Positions 1 to 8,791 of a stretch of 64,000 nucleotides of DNA are shown here, in pieces. The position numbers were made by a program, and so were the translations under genes. Each line of letters opens with the position of its first letter. Positions within the stretch are counted from its first letter, which is position 1. Location of the stretch: the NCBI RefSeq assembly GCF_034653275.1, contig NZ_JAYEES010000003.1, positions 2,480,001-2,544,000 of the forward strand, written 5' to 3'. The stretch is from Nitrospirillum sp034653275. Lineage in GTDB: Bacteria > Pseudomonadota > Alphaproteobacteria > Azospirillales > Azospirillaceae. The notes beneath the pieces were generated by a model. It saw only the letters and a program-made list of their open reading frames with translations, was not told where the DNA came from and did not search any database.

Positions 1-197
1 TCCGTGATGTCCTTCAGCAGGTTTTCGTCCTTGCGGGCGCGAACCGTGGCCGCCAGTTCATCCAGCGTTTTCAGGTTCCACTTCCGCGCCACGGGCATGA
101 GGCGCGATTCCAGCAGGTAGGCCTTGTCCTTGGTCAGGACCAAGCCCGAACGCTGCTTCAGCATCGTGCAGAACATGTCGAAGTCTTCGACCTTCAT
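1..197 (-). CDS. cheR: CheR chemotaxis methyltransferase, N-terminal part (cut by window edge)
   Basis: Only about the first 65 residues are present; the C-terminal part lies beyond base 1. The visible part, beginning MKVEDFDMFCTMLKQRSG, matches the N-terminal all-alpha domain of CheR, which binds chemoreceptors. The missing part would carry the SAM-dependent methyltransferase that methylates receptor glutamates. The ATG overlaps the cheB stop codon as ATGA, so translation is probably coupled. It is the last visible gene of the che operon. The family call rests on this fragment plus its position next to cheB. Confidence 0.85.
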   Translation of the reverse strand, partial: MKVEDFDMFCTMLKQRSGLVLTKDKAYLLESRLMPVARKWNLKTLDELAATVRARKDENLLKDIT

Positions 198-1420
198 GCC
201 GCCGTCCTCAGTGCGATCTTGCGGATAAACGGACCGATCTCCTTCAAGGGCAGGATGGAACTGCACAAGCCCGCGGTTGCCACGGCACCCGGCATGCCCC
301 ACACCACGCTGCTGGCCTCGTCTTGGCCAACAACCATACCCCCGGCCTGGACCACCTGGTCGCAGCCGCCGCGACCGTCATGCCCCATGCCGGTGAGGAT
401 GACCGCCAACACCTTACGCCCATAAATCTTAACAATACTGCGCAACATGGGATCGACCGCCGGCCGGCAGAAATTTTCCGGCGGGTCCTTGGTCAGTTGC
501 GCGGTGGTGACGCCGTTGCGCGACACCAGCAGGAAGTGGTTGTCGCCCGGCGCCACATAGGCCCGGCCGCCGACGATGGGCTCCCCGTCCTTGGCCTCCG
601 CGCACTCGATCCCGCACTGGCGGGTGATGTGCTCGGCCAGGATGGTGGTGAAGGTCGCCGGCATATGCTGGGTGATGACGATGGGCTGTTGCAAGCCGCC
701 CCGGAAATTGGCCATCACCTCGAACAGGGCCTGGGGCCCGCCGGTGGAGCTGCCGATGGCGATGATGTCCGGCCGGATGTCCGGCGCCGGGCGCAGCACC
801 ACCGGACCGTGGTCCAGCAGGCGGCTGCGGATGGGCGACGGTGCCGCGGGCGCCGCGGTGCCGGTGGGGGCGGCCGCAGGTGCCGCACCCGGAACGGGTG
901 CCACGACGGGGCGCGGCGCCAGCGGTCGCGAGGGTGTGCCCTTGGACGGATCGGCCCGGCGGGCGGCTTCGCCCAGCGCCTGGACCTTGCTGACCAGTTC
1001 CGCCTTGAAGCTTTCCGCGCCCGTCAGCTCCCGCGTCGAGGACGGCTTGGTGACATAGTCGGAGGCGCCGGCGCGCAGGGCCCGCAGCGAGATGTCGGCG
1101 TTCTTGGCCGTCAGGGTCGAGGCCATGATGATCTTGACCGCCGGATCGGCGGCGATCAGCTGCGGCAGGGCCGTCAGCCCATCCATCACCGGCATCTCGA
1201 TGTCCAGGACGATGACGTCCAGGGTCTGGCGCTGCAGGGTGTTGATGGCCATCTGGCCGTTGGCCACCGAAGCGACGACACGGATGGTGCCGTCACCCTC
1301 CAGGGTACGCGTCAGCAAGCCACGGATGACCGCCGAATCGTCCACGACCATGACCCGGTACGGCTCGGTCGTGGAGGCCGCCGAGGACGCGGCCTGAGGT
1401 CGTCCGGGGATATCGATCAT
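194..1420 (-). CDS. cheB: CheB receptor methylesterase/glutamine deamidase
   Basis: 408 residues if started at the ATG at 1420, directly before a typical receiver domain; a longer in-frame extension upstream overlaps cheY and has no CheB character. The receiver domain (about residues 22-130) has the phospho-accepting Asp73 in VIVLDIEMP. A proline/alanine-rich linker (about 160-200) leads to the catalytic domain. That domain shows the nucleophile motif AIGSSTGGP (Ser225), QHMP with His252, and ILTGMGHDG with the catalytic Asp. It removes methyl groups from chemoreceptors and opposes CheR. It starts 20 bases after cheY and overlaps cheR by ATGA. Confidence 0.96.
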   Translation of the reverse strand: MIDIPGRPQAASSAASTTEPYRVMVVDDSAVIRGLLTRTLEGDGTIRVVASVANGQMAINTLQRQTLDVIVLDIEMPVMDGLTALPQLIAADPAVKIIMASTLTAKNADISLRALRAGASDYVTKPSSTRELTGAESFKAELVSKVQALGEAARRADPSKGTPSRPLAPRPVVAPVPGAAPAAAPTGTAAPAAPSPIRSRLLDHGPVVLRPAPDIRPDIIAIGSSTGGPQALFEVMANFRGGLQQPIVITQHMPATFTTILAEHITRQCGIECAEAKDGEPIVGGRAYVAPGDNHFLLVSRNGVTTAQLTKDPPENFCRPAVDPMLRSIVKIYGRKVLAVILTGMGHDGRGGCDQVVQAGGMVVGQDEASSVVWGMPGAVATAGLCSSILPLKEIGPFIRKIALRTAA

Positions 1421-1440
1421 GATCTTATGGTTCCCGGGCG

Positions 1441-1806
1441 TCAGAGAAGCCCGACCTGCTGGAACTTGGTTTGGATGATCTCGCTGTCGAAGGGCTTCAT
1501 GATGTACTCGTTCGCCCCGGCCGACAGCGCCTCCTGGATGTGGGCCAGATCGTTCTCGGTGGTGCAGAACACCACCTTGGGCGTCTGGCCCCCCGACATC
1601 TTGCGCAGACGCCGCAGGAACTCGATGCCGGTCATGACCGGCATGTTCCAGTCCAGCAGGATGGCGTCCGGCATGGACGCCGCGCACGCTTCCATCGCCT
1701 GCTTGCCATCCTCGGCTTCTGAACAGGTGAAGTTCAGCTCTTCCAGGATCTTGCGCGCGACCTTGCGGACGACGCGGCTGTCATCGACGACCAGGCAGGA
1801 CTTCAT
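1441..1806 (-). CDS. cheY: CheY chemotaxis response regulator
   Basis: 121-residue stand-alone receiver domain, the usual CheY length. Acidic pocket residues are in VVDDSR, the phospho-acceptor is Asp52 in LLDWNMPVMTG, and the conserved Thr and Lys lie in FCTTEND and YIMKPFDSE. There is no output domain. When phosphorylated by CheA it would bind the flagellar switch, or in this lineage modulate swimming speed. It lies between cheW and cheB in the che operon, 54 bases after the cheW stop. CheA also has its own receiver, so this cluster contains two CheA-facing receivers besides that of CheB. Confidence 0.95.
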   Translation of the reverse strand: MKSCLVVDDSRVVRKVARKILEELNFTCSEAEDGKQAMEACAASMPDAILLDWNMPVMTGIEFLRRLRKMSGGQTPKVVFCTTENDLAHIQEALSAGANEYIMKPFDSEIIQTKFQQVGLL

Positions 1807-1860
1807 GCAAAGGACCTCGGTTGCTAAGCGCTCGAAAGCACCGGTGGGTTAAGCCCAGGC

Positions 1861-2352
1861 TCAGGCGGCTTCGGTATTAGCGAAATTCAACAACCGCGAC
1901 ACGTCAAGCACAACGAGAAGATTTTCCCGCAGACGATAAATACCCGTGGACACTTCGCGCCACCGCGCGTCCATCGTGGCCGGCTGCCGTTCGAAGTCAT
2001 CCGAGGTCAGGCTCAAGACTTCGCCGACGCTGTCGACCATCAGGGAGTAAAGCTCACCCTTGTGGTCCACGACGATGCTCATGCCGGGCTTGTCGGCCGC
2101 GCGCGGCGGCAGGCCCAGGCGCAGGCGCACGTCGATGGCGGTGACGATGCGGCCGCGCAGGTTCAGCGAACCGGCAACCTCCGGCGGGGCCAGGGGGATG
2201 CGGGTGATGCGCTGCGGCCCCAGCACGTCCTGCACCTGCAGGACCGGGATGCCGAACACCTGGTCGGCGATGGTCATGGTGACGAAGTCTTCGTTCTTGA
2301 CGACCGCGACTTCGGTGCTGGCGGTGCGCTTGGCGGGCAGGTTCGTACTCAT
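1861..2352 (-). CDS. cheW: CheW coupling protein
   Basis: 163 residues, a single SH3-like CheW domain with recognisable segments such as FGIPVLQVQDVLGPQRITRI, AGSLNLRGRIVTAIDVRLRL and SVGEVLSLTSDDFE. CheW links chemoreceptors to the P5 domain of CheA in the receptor array at the membrane. The start ATG overlaps the cheA stop (ATGA), consistent with coupled, near-stoichiometric translation. Confidence 0.96.
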   Translation of the reverse strand: MSTNLPAKRTASTEVAVVKNEDFVTMTIADQVFGIPVLQVQDVLGPQRITRIPLAPPEVAGSLNLRGRIVTAIDVRLRLGLPPRAADKPGMSIVVDHKGELYSLMVDSVGEVLSLTSDDFERQPATMDARWREVSTGIYRLRENLLVVLDVSRLLNFANTEAA

Positions 2353-5018
2353 GCGGCACCCTTGGTCTCGGAGATGGTCTGCTGCAGCGTGAAGAGAAGC
2401 GCGTCGCGGTCGAACTTCGCCACATAGTCGGTGAAGCCGGCCTGGCGGCCCCGGTCGAGGTCGCGCGGGGTGGCGTGGCTGGACAGGGCCACCAGCGGCA
2501 CGTTCTGCCAGCGGCTGTTGCCACGGACGGCCTGGGCGAACTCCAGCCCGCTCATGCCCGGCATCTCGATGTCGCTGACGATGACGTCGAAGTCCTCGCC
2601 CGATTCGCAGAGACCCAGGGCCTCATCCGCGCTCTGCACCGCCGTGACGTCGTAACCCGACACGGTCAGCAGCGGGGTCAGCAGGTTGCGGAAGAAGGGA
2701 CTGTCGTCAACCAGCAGCACCTTGTGCAGGCGCTCGTCCTCGAAGCGGTCGGTGGCGTTGCCGAACCAATCGCGGAAGGCCTGGGTCAGGTAGAAGCCGG
2801 CGTCGATGACGTCCGTCGCCTTGTCGGCGATGATGGCGCTGCCCATGAAGCCGGCGCGTTCCGTGCCCAGCTCCACCTGCAGGCGGTCCTCGACGATGTC
2901 GATGATCTCGTCCACCACCAGGCCCATGGAGCGGTCGCCGTCGGCGAACACCAGGACCGGCTGGCGCTTGTCGCGCTGGACCTGCCAGGACGGGTCGATG
3001 GGCACCAGGGGCATCAGCTTGCCACGGTACTGCACCACCGGCTGGCCGTTGGAAGCCTCGACCTGGTTGAGGTCGATGTCCTCCAGGCGGGCGACCAGCG
3101 ACAGCGGGACGGCCTTGGGGGCGCCATCGCCGGCGCGGAACAGCAGCAGGGCCATGCGGTCGTCCTGACGGGTGGACTGCTTCGCCTCGGCGGCGGCGGC
3201 GGCGGTGTCGTGCATGCCCCCCGCGATCTCGCCGGAGAAGCTGGCGATGCCGTTGGGGTCCAGGATCATGATGACGGAGCCGTCACCCAGGATGGTGTTG
3301 CCCGAGAACAGCTCGATATGGCGCAGGATGGGGGCCACCGGCTTCACCACGATTTCTTCCGTGTCGAAGACACGGTCGACGATGATGCCGAAGGTGTAGT
3401 TGCCGACCTGGGCCACCACGATGAAGGTCTCGCGGTTGTACTGATCACCGTCGCCCAGCTTCAGCAGCCGTTCCAGGCTGACCAGCGGCAGCAGGCGGTT
3501 GCGCAGGCGCAGCACCGGGGTGCCGTTGATGCGCTCGATCTTGTGCTCGCTGTCGTTGGCGGCGCGCACCAGCTCTATCACGCTGATCTGCGGGATGGCG
3601 AAACGCTCGCCACTGCATTCCACGACAAGGGCCGAAACGATGGCCAGGGTCAGCGGGATCTTGATGGTGAAGGTGGTGCCGCGGCCCTCGACGGACTTCA
3701 GCTCGATGGTGCCGCCGATCTTCTCGATATTGGTCTTCACCACGTCCATGCCGACGCCGCGGCCGGAGACGCTGGTGACCTTGGCGGCGGTGGAGAAGCC
3801 GGCCTTGAAGATGAACTGCTGGATCTGCTGATCGGACATGCCGGCCAGCTCGACCTCGGTGGCCAGGCCGTTCTGCAGGATCTTGCGCTTGATGGCCTCG
3901 ATCGCCAGGCCCTTACCATCGTCGGAAATCTCGATGATGATGTGGCCGCCCTCATGGAAGGCGTTCAGCGTGACGCGGCCGGTCTCGGGCTTGCCCTTGG
4001 CCACGCGCTCCGCCGGCAGCTCCAGGCCGTGGTCGGCGGAGTTGCGGACCATGTGGGTCAGCGGGTCCTTGATCAGCTCCAGCACCTGACGGTCCAGTTC
4101 CGTCTCGGCGCCCAGCATCTGCAGGTCGATCTTCTTGTGCAGTTCGTGCGCCAGGTCGCGCACCAGGCGCGGCAGCTTGGCCCAGGCGTTGCCGATGGGC
4201 TGCATGCGCGTCTTCATGACGCCTTCCTGCAGCTCCGACGTCACGTGGTTCAGGCGCTGCAGCGGAACCGCGAACTCGCTTTCCTTCTGGCTGCGCAGGA
4301 TCTGCAGCAGCTGGTTGCGGGTCAGCACCAGCTCGGAAACCATGGTCATCAGGTTTTCGAGCAGGTCGACGTTCACGCGGATGGTCTGGTTGGCCAGCGA
4401 CGACTCGCCACCGTCACCGCCACCGGCGGCGGGTGGGGGCGGCGGGGGCGCCTGGGTGGCGGCGGGTGCCGGGGCCGGCGGGGCGGCCTCGGCCACGGGC
4501 GCCACTTCGCGGGTGGTGGCGGCGGCCGGCACCGACGGGGCGGCGGCCACGGGGGCCGGCGGCGGAGCCACAGGTTCCGGCACGGGCTCGTGCGGCGGGG
4601 GCGGCGCGGCGGCGGGGGGAGCGGCCGCGGCGGGCGCCTCCCGGCCCTCGGCCAGCGCGTTCAGGCGGTTGATCAGGTCTTCGTCGTTGCCGGCCGGCTC
4701 GGCCTCGGTCTTTTCCAGAACCAGCAGGATCGACTTGATGGCGTCCAGGGATTCCAGGATCAGCGTGACCGCGTAGGGGCTGACGTTCAGCTCGCCATCG
4801 CGGAAGCGGCCCAGCACGTTCTCCGAGGCGTGGGCCACCGCTTCCAGCCGCGGCAGGCCGAGGAAGCCGCACGTGCCCTTGATGGTGTGAACCAGCCGGA
4901 AGATGTTGCTCAGCAGGCTGGGGTCATTCGGGTTCTGCTCAAGCCGCACCAACTCAACGTCCAAGACCGCGATATTTTCATTGGTCTCGGTCAGAAATTC
5001 GCTCAGCAGATCATCCAT
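2349..5018 (-). CDS. cheA: CheA sensor kinase, hybrid form with C-terminal receiver domain
   Basis: 889 residues from the ATG at 5018 (MDDLLSEFLTETNENI); the reading frame extends further upstream but that part is not CheA-like. Domains in order: Hpt (about 1-105, phospho-His44 in RLVHTIKGTCGF); a long Pro/Ala linker (about 130-215) in place of a clear P2 domain; dimerisation helices; HATPase with N box LTHMVRNSADHGLE and G boxes DDGKG and GRGVGMDVV; a CheW-like P5 domain; a second, degenerate CheW-like stretch (about 640-760); and a receiver domain (about 765-889, Asp816 in IVSDIEMPG). CheA autophosphorylates in response to receptors and passes phosphate to CheY and CheB. The fused receiver is like the CheAY proteins of related spirilla and could act as a phosphate sink. 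Confidence 0.95.
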   Translation of the reverse strand: MDDLLSEFLTETNENIAVLDVELVRLEQNPNDPSLLSNIFRLVHTIKGTCGFLGLPRLEAVAHASENVLGRFRDGELNVSPYAVTLILESLDAIKSILLVLEKTEAEPAGNDEDLINRLNALAEGREAPAAAAPPAAAPPPPHEPVPEPVAPPPAPVAAAPSVPAAATTREVAPVAEAAPPAPAPAATQAPPPPPPAAGGGDGGESSLANQTIRVNVDLLENLMTMVSELVLTRNQLLQILRSQKESEFAVPLQRLNHVTSELQEGVMKTRMQPIGNAWAKLPRLVRDLAHELHKKIDLQMLGAETELDRQVLELIKDPLTHMVRNSADHGLELPAERVAKGKPETGRVTLNAFHEGGHIIIEISDDGKGLAIEAIKRKILQNGLATEVELAGMSDQQIQQFIFKAGFSTAAKVTSVSGRGVGMDVVKTNIEKIGGTIELKSVEGRGTTFTIKIPLTLAIVSALVVECSGERFAIPQISVIELVRAANDSEHKIERINGTPVLRLRNRLLPLVSLERLLKLGDGDQYNRETFIVVAQVGNYTFGIIVDRVFDTEEIVVKPVAPILRHIELFSGNTILGDGSVIMILDPNGIASFSGEIAGGMHDTAAAAAEAKQSTRQDDRMALLLFRAGDGAPKAVPLSLVARLEDIDLNQVEASNGQPVVQYRGKLMPLVPIDPSWQVQRDKRQPVLVFADGDRSMGLVVDEIIDIVEDRLQVELGTERAGFMGSAIIADKATDVIDAGFYLTQAFRDWFGNATDRFEDERLHKVLLVDDSPFFRNLLTPLLTVSGYDVTAVQSADEALGLCESGEDFDVIVSDIEMPGMSGLEFAQAVRGNSRWQNVPLVALSSHATPRDLDRGRQAGFTDYVAKFDRDALLFTLQQTISETKGAA

Positions 5019-5309
5019 GGTCCACGTCCCGTTGCCATGCGCGTATCGAAGCCGTCCCGACGGGCGGCCCCGTTTGGAATAAGGTGTAAACCCCCGACCC
5101 CGCCCCACATCAAAACACCCGGCCAAACCCCTTCGGCCGTGATGGGTGTCCTAATAGTGACAGGGGGCGCCACTCCCTACACCCATCTTTTCCAGAAAGA
5201 CGATTAAGAACACGTTACTCCTGCGAGATTGATGGCGTGCCCCGGGCGACAAGACAAGCGATAAACGCGTTAAGGTTCGCTATCGGCGTGAAACGGCCCC
5301 CGGGCCTTG
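5019..5309. promoter_or_regulatory. Promoter region of the che operon
   Basis: 291-base gap between the cheA start and the stop of the ChpT-like gene, both on the minus strand. It should hold the che operon promoter. A CtrA-like element, TTAA-N7-TTAC, lies at 5204-5218 (consensus TTAA-N7-TTAAC, one mismatch in the second half). No clear -35/-10 pair or terminator was found. Confidence 0.35.
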
Positions 5310-5945
5310 TCAACCGGCCCGCCGTTCCAGCCAGAAACGCAATGCTTCCGCACCTTTGGCCTCGGTGACAATGCGCCAGCCGCACTGTTCGGCGAAGCGG
5401 CCGGTGACATAGGCCTGGACGCTGCGCGGGGTCAGGTCGGCCTGCGCCACGGCCCCGTCCAGGGCCTCGCGCACCTCGTCGCGCAGGCTGACGGTGCGCC
5501 CCTCCGCCGTCACGGAGAGCGCCGCCCCGCCGTCGCCCGCCGCCATCGTCACCACGCCACCCAGGGGCATGGCCTCCTCCGCCAGCAAGCCCAGGTTCAG
5601 CGCCAGTTTCAGCACGCCGTCATTGGAGCTGGGCATGACGTCGGCCGGCCAGTCCAGGCGCGTGCGCGCGCCCCGGAACCAGGCGCCCAGCACCGTCCGC
5701 GCCTCGGCCGCGGTGAAGGCGCCGCTGTTGCCGGCCGCCCCATAGGCCAGGCGGAACAGGCGCAGGCGCCGCGCCGCCTGGTCGGCGCTGTCCGCGATCA
5801 GGGCCATGGCCTCTTCAGCCATGGATGGACCCATCTCCTCAATGAGTTCGACGCCATTGCCGATGGCGCCCACCGGGCTGATCAAATCATGGCAAAGGCG
5901 GGAGCAGAGCAGCTCGACAACGTGCAGTTCCAGGGAGACCGTCAT
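5310..5945 (-). CDS. chpT: ChpT-like histidine phosphotransferase
   Basis: 211 residues, as usual for the alphaproteobacterial ChpT family. The dimerisation/phospho-acceptor helix carries LCSRLCHDLISPVGAIGNG, with His19 as the predicted phosphorylated residue. It is followed by a degenerate ATPase-like C-terminal domain that does not bind ATP in characterised members. In Caulobacter, ChpT carries phosphate from CckA to CtrA and CpdR. In Rhodospirillales the CtrA pathway mainly affects motility, which fits the position just upstream of the che operon. Function is inferred from the family; cckA and ctrA are not in this window. Confidence 0.8.
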   Translation of the reverse strand: MTVSLELHVVELLCSRLCHDLISPVGAIGNGVELIEEMGPSMAEEAMALIADSADQAARRLRLFRLAYGAAGNSGAFTAAEARTVLGAWFRGARTRLDWPADVMPSSNDGVLKLALNLGLLAEEAMPLGGVVTMAAGDGGAALSVTAEGRTVSLRDEVREALDGAVAQADLTPRSVQAYVTGRFAEQCGWRIVTEAKGAEALRFWLERRAG

Positions 5946-6151
5946 TCATATGGGCCTTGTTTTGGGGCCTTGTCCGGGCGGCATGGCGGTTCATAGTGGG
6001 CATGGCGCAGCATAGTGGACGCCCGTCCGGATGGCAGGGGTTTAGCGAAGCGCCTGCCCAAGAACAAACGGATAAGGGCAAAAGGATAGGTGATGTTTTT
6101 TTCGCCACCGCCGGCGCCATCCCGACCCTCTAGCCCTAGGATATACGCCCC

Positions 6152-6367
6152 ATGGCTCCCTTCCCACCCGAATCAGGCGCGGCCGCCGCGCTGCTGACCC
6201 CCGGCACCTACGTCGTGCACCCCGGCCAGCCGGACTGGGGCCTGGGACAGGTGCAGTCGGCCGTGGGCGCGCGCGTCACCGTCAACTTCCCCCACGCCGG
6301 CAAGCAGACGATTGATGCCAGCGTCGTGCCCCTGCGGGCGGTGGAGCCGGAAGACTGGACGCCTTGA
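6152..6367 (+). CDS. DUF3553 small protein
   Basis: 71 residues. The core TYVVHPGQPDWGLGQVQS followed by VNFPHAGKQTID is the DUF3553 signature, a small beta-rich domain widespread in alphaproteobacteria and also seen near UvrD-type helicases. No function is established. It is divergent from the ChpT-like gene. ATG at 6152 is the only sensible start; no strong ribosome binding site is visible. Confidence 0.75.
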   Translation: MAPFPPESGAAAALLTPGTYVVHPGQPDWGLGQVQSAVGARVTVNFPHAGKQTIDASVVPLRAVEPEDWTP

Positions 6368-6560
6368 CCCGCGCCCACCCGGCCCCCCCACCCGGACCCC
6401 CGCCCACCCGGCCGTGGCCGCCATCACAACGTTGCGGGGGCTGTATTGCTATGGTTGCCGCACCATATTTGCCGTAGATGAGGGTGGGATGCGCCGCCGC
6501 CGGGCGGACAGCCCCTATACGGCAATTCCCTGTGCAGCGTGGTTGAGGACGGTTGAGACG

Positions 6561-7658
6561 ATGGCGGACGGCGCCCTGACACCCATGGCGAACGGCATCC
6601 CCGGCGCGGCGGCGCCGGCACGCGGCCAGCCGCCGCTGGTCGATCCCTTCGGCCGGTCCATCCGGTACCTACGCGTCTCCGTCACCGATCGCTGCGACTT
6701 CCGCTGCGTCTACTGCATGGCGGAGGAGATGACCTTCCTGCCCAAGGCGCAGGTGCTGTCGCTGGAAGAGCTGGAGCGTCTGTGCGGCGCCTTCATCCAG
6801 ACGGGCGTGCGCAAGTTGCGCCTGACGGGGGGCGAACCCCTGGTGCGCCGGGGGATCATGGACCTGATCCGCCGCCTGGGCCGCCACCTGGACGCCGGAT
6901 CCTTGGATGAACTGACCCTGACCACCAACGGCAGCCAGCTGGCCAAGTACGCGACCGAGCTGTACGCCACCGGCGTGCGCCGGGTGAACGTCAGCCTGGA
7001 CACGCTGGACCCCGACCGTTTCCACGCCATCACCCGCTGGGGCAAGCTGGCCCCCGTGTTGGACGGCATCAAGGCCGCCAAGGACGCCGGCCTGTCCGTG
7101 AAGATCAATTGCGTGGCGCTGCGCGGCGTGAACGACGGCGAGGTGCACGACCTGGTCGCCTGGTGCGGGCGCGAGGGCCACGACCTGACCTTCATCGAGG
7201 TCATGCCGCTGGGTGATATCGACGGCGACATGGGCGAGGGCAACCAGGGCGGCATGGTGCGGGCCGACCAGTACTGGCCTCTGTCCATGCTGCGGGCCGA
7301 ACTGGCCAAGCGCTGGACGCTGACCGACCTGCCCGTCAGCACAGGCGGCCCCGCCCGCTATGCCCGCGTGGCGGAGACGGGCGGTCGCGTCGGCTTCATC
7401 ACCCCCATGACCCATAATTTCTGCGAGAGCTGCAACCGGGTACGGCTGACCTGCACTGGCATGCTCTACATGTGCCTGGGCCAGGACGACGCCGCCGACC
7501 TGCGCGCCGTGATGCGCGGCGCGCCCGGCGATGACGACGCCCTGCTGGCCGCCATCAAGGAGGCCATCGCCCGCAAGCCCAAGGGCCACGACTTCATCAT
7601 CGACCGCCGGCAGAAGGCGCCGGCCGTCGCCCGGCACATGAGCGTCACCGGCGGCTGA
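6561..7658 (+). CDS. moaA: GTP 3',8-cyclase MoaA (molybdenum cofactor synthesis)
   Basis: 365 residues from ATG 6561 (an alternative ATG lies at 6585). It catalyses the first step of molybdopterin synthesis, GTP to 3',8-cyclo-7,8-dihydro-GTP. The radical-SAM cluster motif is CDFRCVYC (Cys45, Cys49, Cys52) followed by LTGGEPL. The second [4Fe-4S] cluster motif is C-x2-C-x13-C in CESCNRVRLTCTGMLYMC. The protein ends in Gly-Gly, the conserved MoaA tail needed for activity. The first about 25 residues look non-conserved. The G6 run at 6827-6832 is in frame, a useful control for the frameshifts elsewhere. Confidence 0.96.
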   Translation: MADGALTPMANGIPGAAAPARGQPPLVDPFGRSIRYLRVSVTDRCDFRCVYCMAEEMTFLPKAQVLSLEELERLCGAFIQTGVRKLRLTGGEPLVRRGIMDLIRRLGRHLDAGSLDELTLTTNGSQLAKYATELYATGVRRVNVSLDTLDPDRFHAITRWGKLAPVLDGIKAAKDAGLSVKINCVALRGVNDGEVHDLVAWCGREGHDLTFIEVMPLGDIDGDMGEGNQGGMVRADQYWPLSMLRAELAKRWTLTDLPVSTGGPARYARVAETGGRVGFITPMTHNFCESCNRVRLTCTGMLYMCLGQDDAADLRAVMRGAPGDDDALLAAIKEAIARKPKGHDFIIDRRQKAPAVARHMSVTGG

Positions 7659-7743
7659 ACGGGCGATGGCATACGGGTGGTGGAGAACGGGCGGCGCCCG
7701 CACCCCCGCGACCGGCTCTCAAAGACACCGGTTTCCGCCGCAC

Positions 7744-7763
7744 CCCGGCATTCCTTTGCCGGG
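7744..7763. repeat. Hairpin between moaA and nadK
   Basis: Perfect 7-bp inverted repeat CCCGGCA/TGCCGGG with a 6-base loop, 86 bases after the moaA stop. No T-run follows, so it is at best a weak terminator. Confidence 0.35.
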
Positions 7764-7847
7764 ATCAATCCGTTAAGGTAACCATCCGTTTCGGTTAACG
7801 GGCCCTCCCCTTCCTTCCCCCGAGTCCTGGACCCAGGCGAAAGCGCC

Positions 7848-8717
7848 ATGCTCGACGAACCCACACGCCCCGCCGCGCCCCTTCCCGGTTCGGCGGCCAC
7901 CCCGGTCCCGGCGGCGGGCGACACGGTCGCGCACTGCGCCCCGGTGCCCTTGCCGGCCAAGCCGGCCTTCTGCATCGTCGCCGCCGAAACGCCCGAGGCC
8001 GAGGCCGCGCGCACCACCCTGTCCGAACGCTATCGCACCGTGCGGGCGGAGGACGCGGACGTCATCATCGCGCTGGGTGGCGACGGCTTCCTGCTGGAAA
8101 CGTTGCACCGCCATCTACCCCTGTGCAAACCGGTCTACGGCATGAACCGTGGCTCCGTCGGCTTCCTGCTGAACAGCTTCAGCCCCCGGGGGCTGACCGA
8201 CCGCGTGCGCCGGGCTCAGCGCGTGGCGCTGAACCCGCTGCGCATGGTGGCGGTCAATGCCCAGGGCCGGCATGAGGCGCTGGCCTTCAACGAGGTGTCG
8301 CTGCTGCGTGAGACGCGCCAGGCCGCCAAGCTGCGCATCAGCGTGGACGGCGTGGAGCGCCTGGCCGAACTGGCCTGCGACGGCGCGCTGGTCTCCACCC
8401 CCGCCGGCAGCACGGCCTACAACCTGTCGGCCCACGGCCCCATCGTCCCCCTGGGCGCCGGCATCCTGGCGCTGACCCCCATCAGCGCCTTCCGCCCCCG
8501 CCGCTGGCGCGGCGCCCTGCTGCCCCACACCGCCAAGCTGCAGTTCGAAATCCTGGAAGGCGCCAAGCGCCCCGTCAGCGCCGTGGCCGACTTCACCGAA
8601 ATCCGCGACGTGGCCCGGGTGGAGGTCTGCGAGGACCGCAGCGTGGCGTCCATCCTGCTGTTCGACCCGGAAATGAACCTGGAGGAGCGCATCCTCAAGG
8701 AACAATTCACGCCGTAG
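7848..8717 (+). CDS. nadK: NAD kinase
   Basis: 289 residues. It phosphorylates NAD to NADP. The nucleotide-binding signature is ALGGDGFLLE (GGDG at residues 77-80), followed by YGMNRGSVGFLLN and FNEVSL. The donor/acceptor site motif is DGALVSTPAGSTAYNLSAHGP. The first about 35 residues are Pro/Ala-rich and probably not part of the fold, so a later start is possible though no better ATG is evident. It stands alone between moaA and the amidohydrolase, which is on the opposite strand. Confidence 0.95.
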   Translation: MLDEPTRPAAPLPGSAATPVPAAGDTVAHCAPVPLPAKPAFCIVAAETPEAEAARTTLSERYRTVRAEDADVIIALGGDGFLLETLHRHLPLCKPVYGMNRGSVGFLLNSFSPRGLTDRVRRAQRVALNPLRMVAVNAQGRHEALAFNEVSLLRETRQAAKLRISVDGVERLAELACDGALVSTPAGSTAYNLSAHGPIVPLGAGILALTPISAFRPRRWRGALLPHTAKLQFEILEGAKRPVSAVADFTEIRDVARVEVCEDRSVASILLFDPEMNLEERILKEQFTP

Positions 8718-8722
8718 TTTCC

Positions 8723-8768
8723 GCCCTCAAGTGCCGGGCGGCCACGTCCGTGGCCTTGGCCTGTCCTC
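8723..8768 (+). repeat. Dispersed intergenic hairpin repeat, copy A
   Basis: This stretch aligns without gaps over about 45 bases to 19035-19080. Shared blocks are CCCTCAA, GCCGGGCG, CTTGGC and TCCTC. The centre is a hairpin, GGCCAC-GTCC-GTGGCC (8740-8755). In the second copy the stem bases differ but remain paired. Confidence 0.55.
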
Positions 8769-8791
8769 AATTTCCAGTCCGCTGACACTCC

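Noticed and set aside
2475..5207. 910-residue open frame opposite cheA
   Set aside because: It mirrors cheA codon by codon, is His/Gln/Asp/Gly-rich and has no domain; a GC-driven shadow of a clear gene.
7771..7800. CtrA site in the moaA-nadK gap (GTTAA...GTTAAC)
   Set aside because: The TTAA and TTAAC halves are about 18 bases apart, not the required 7.
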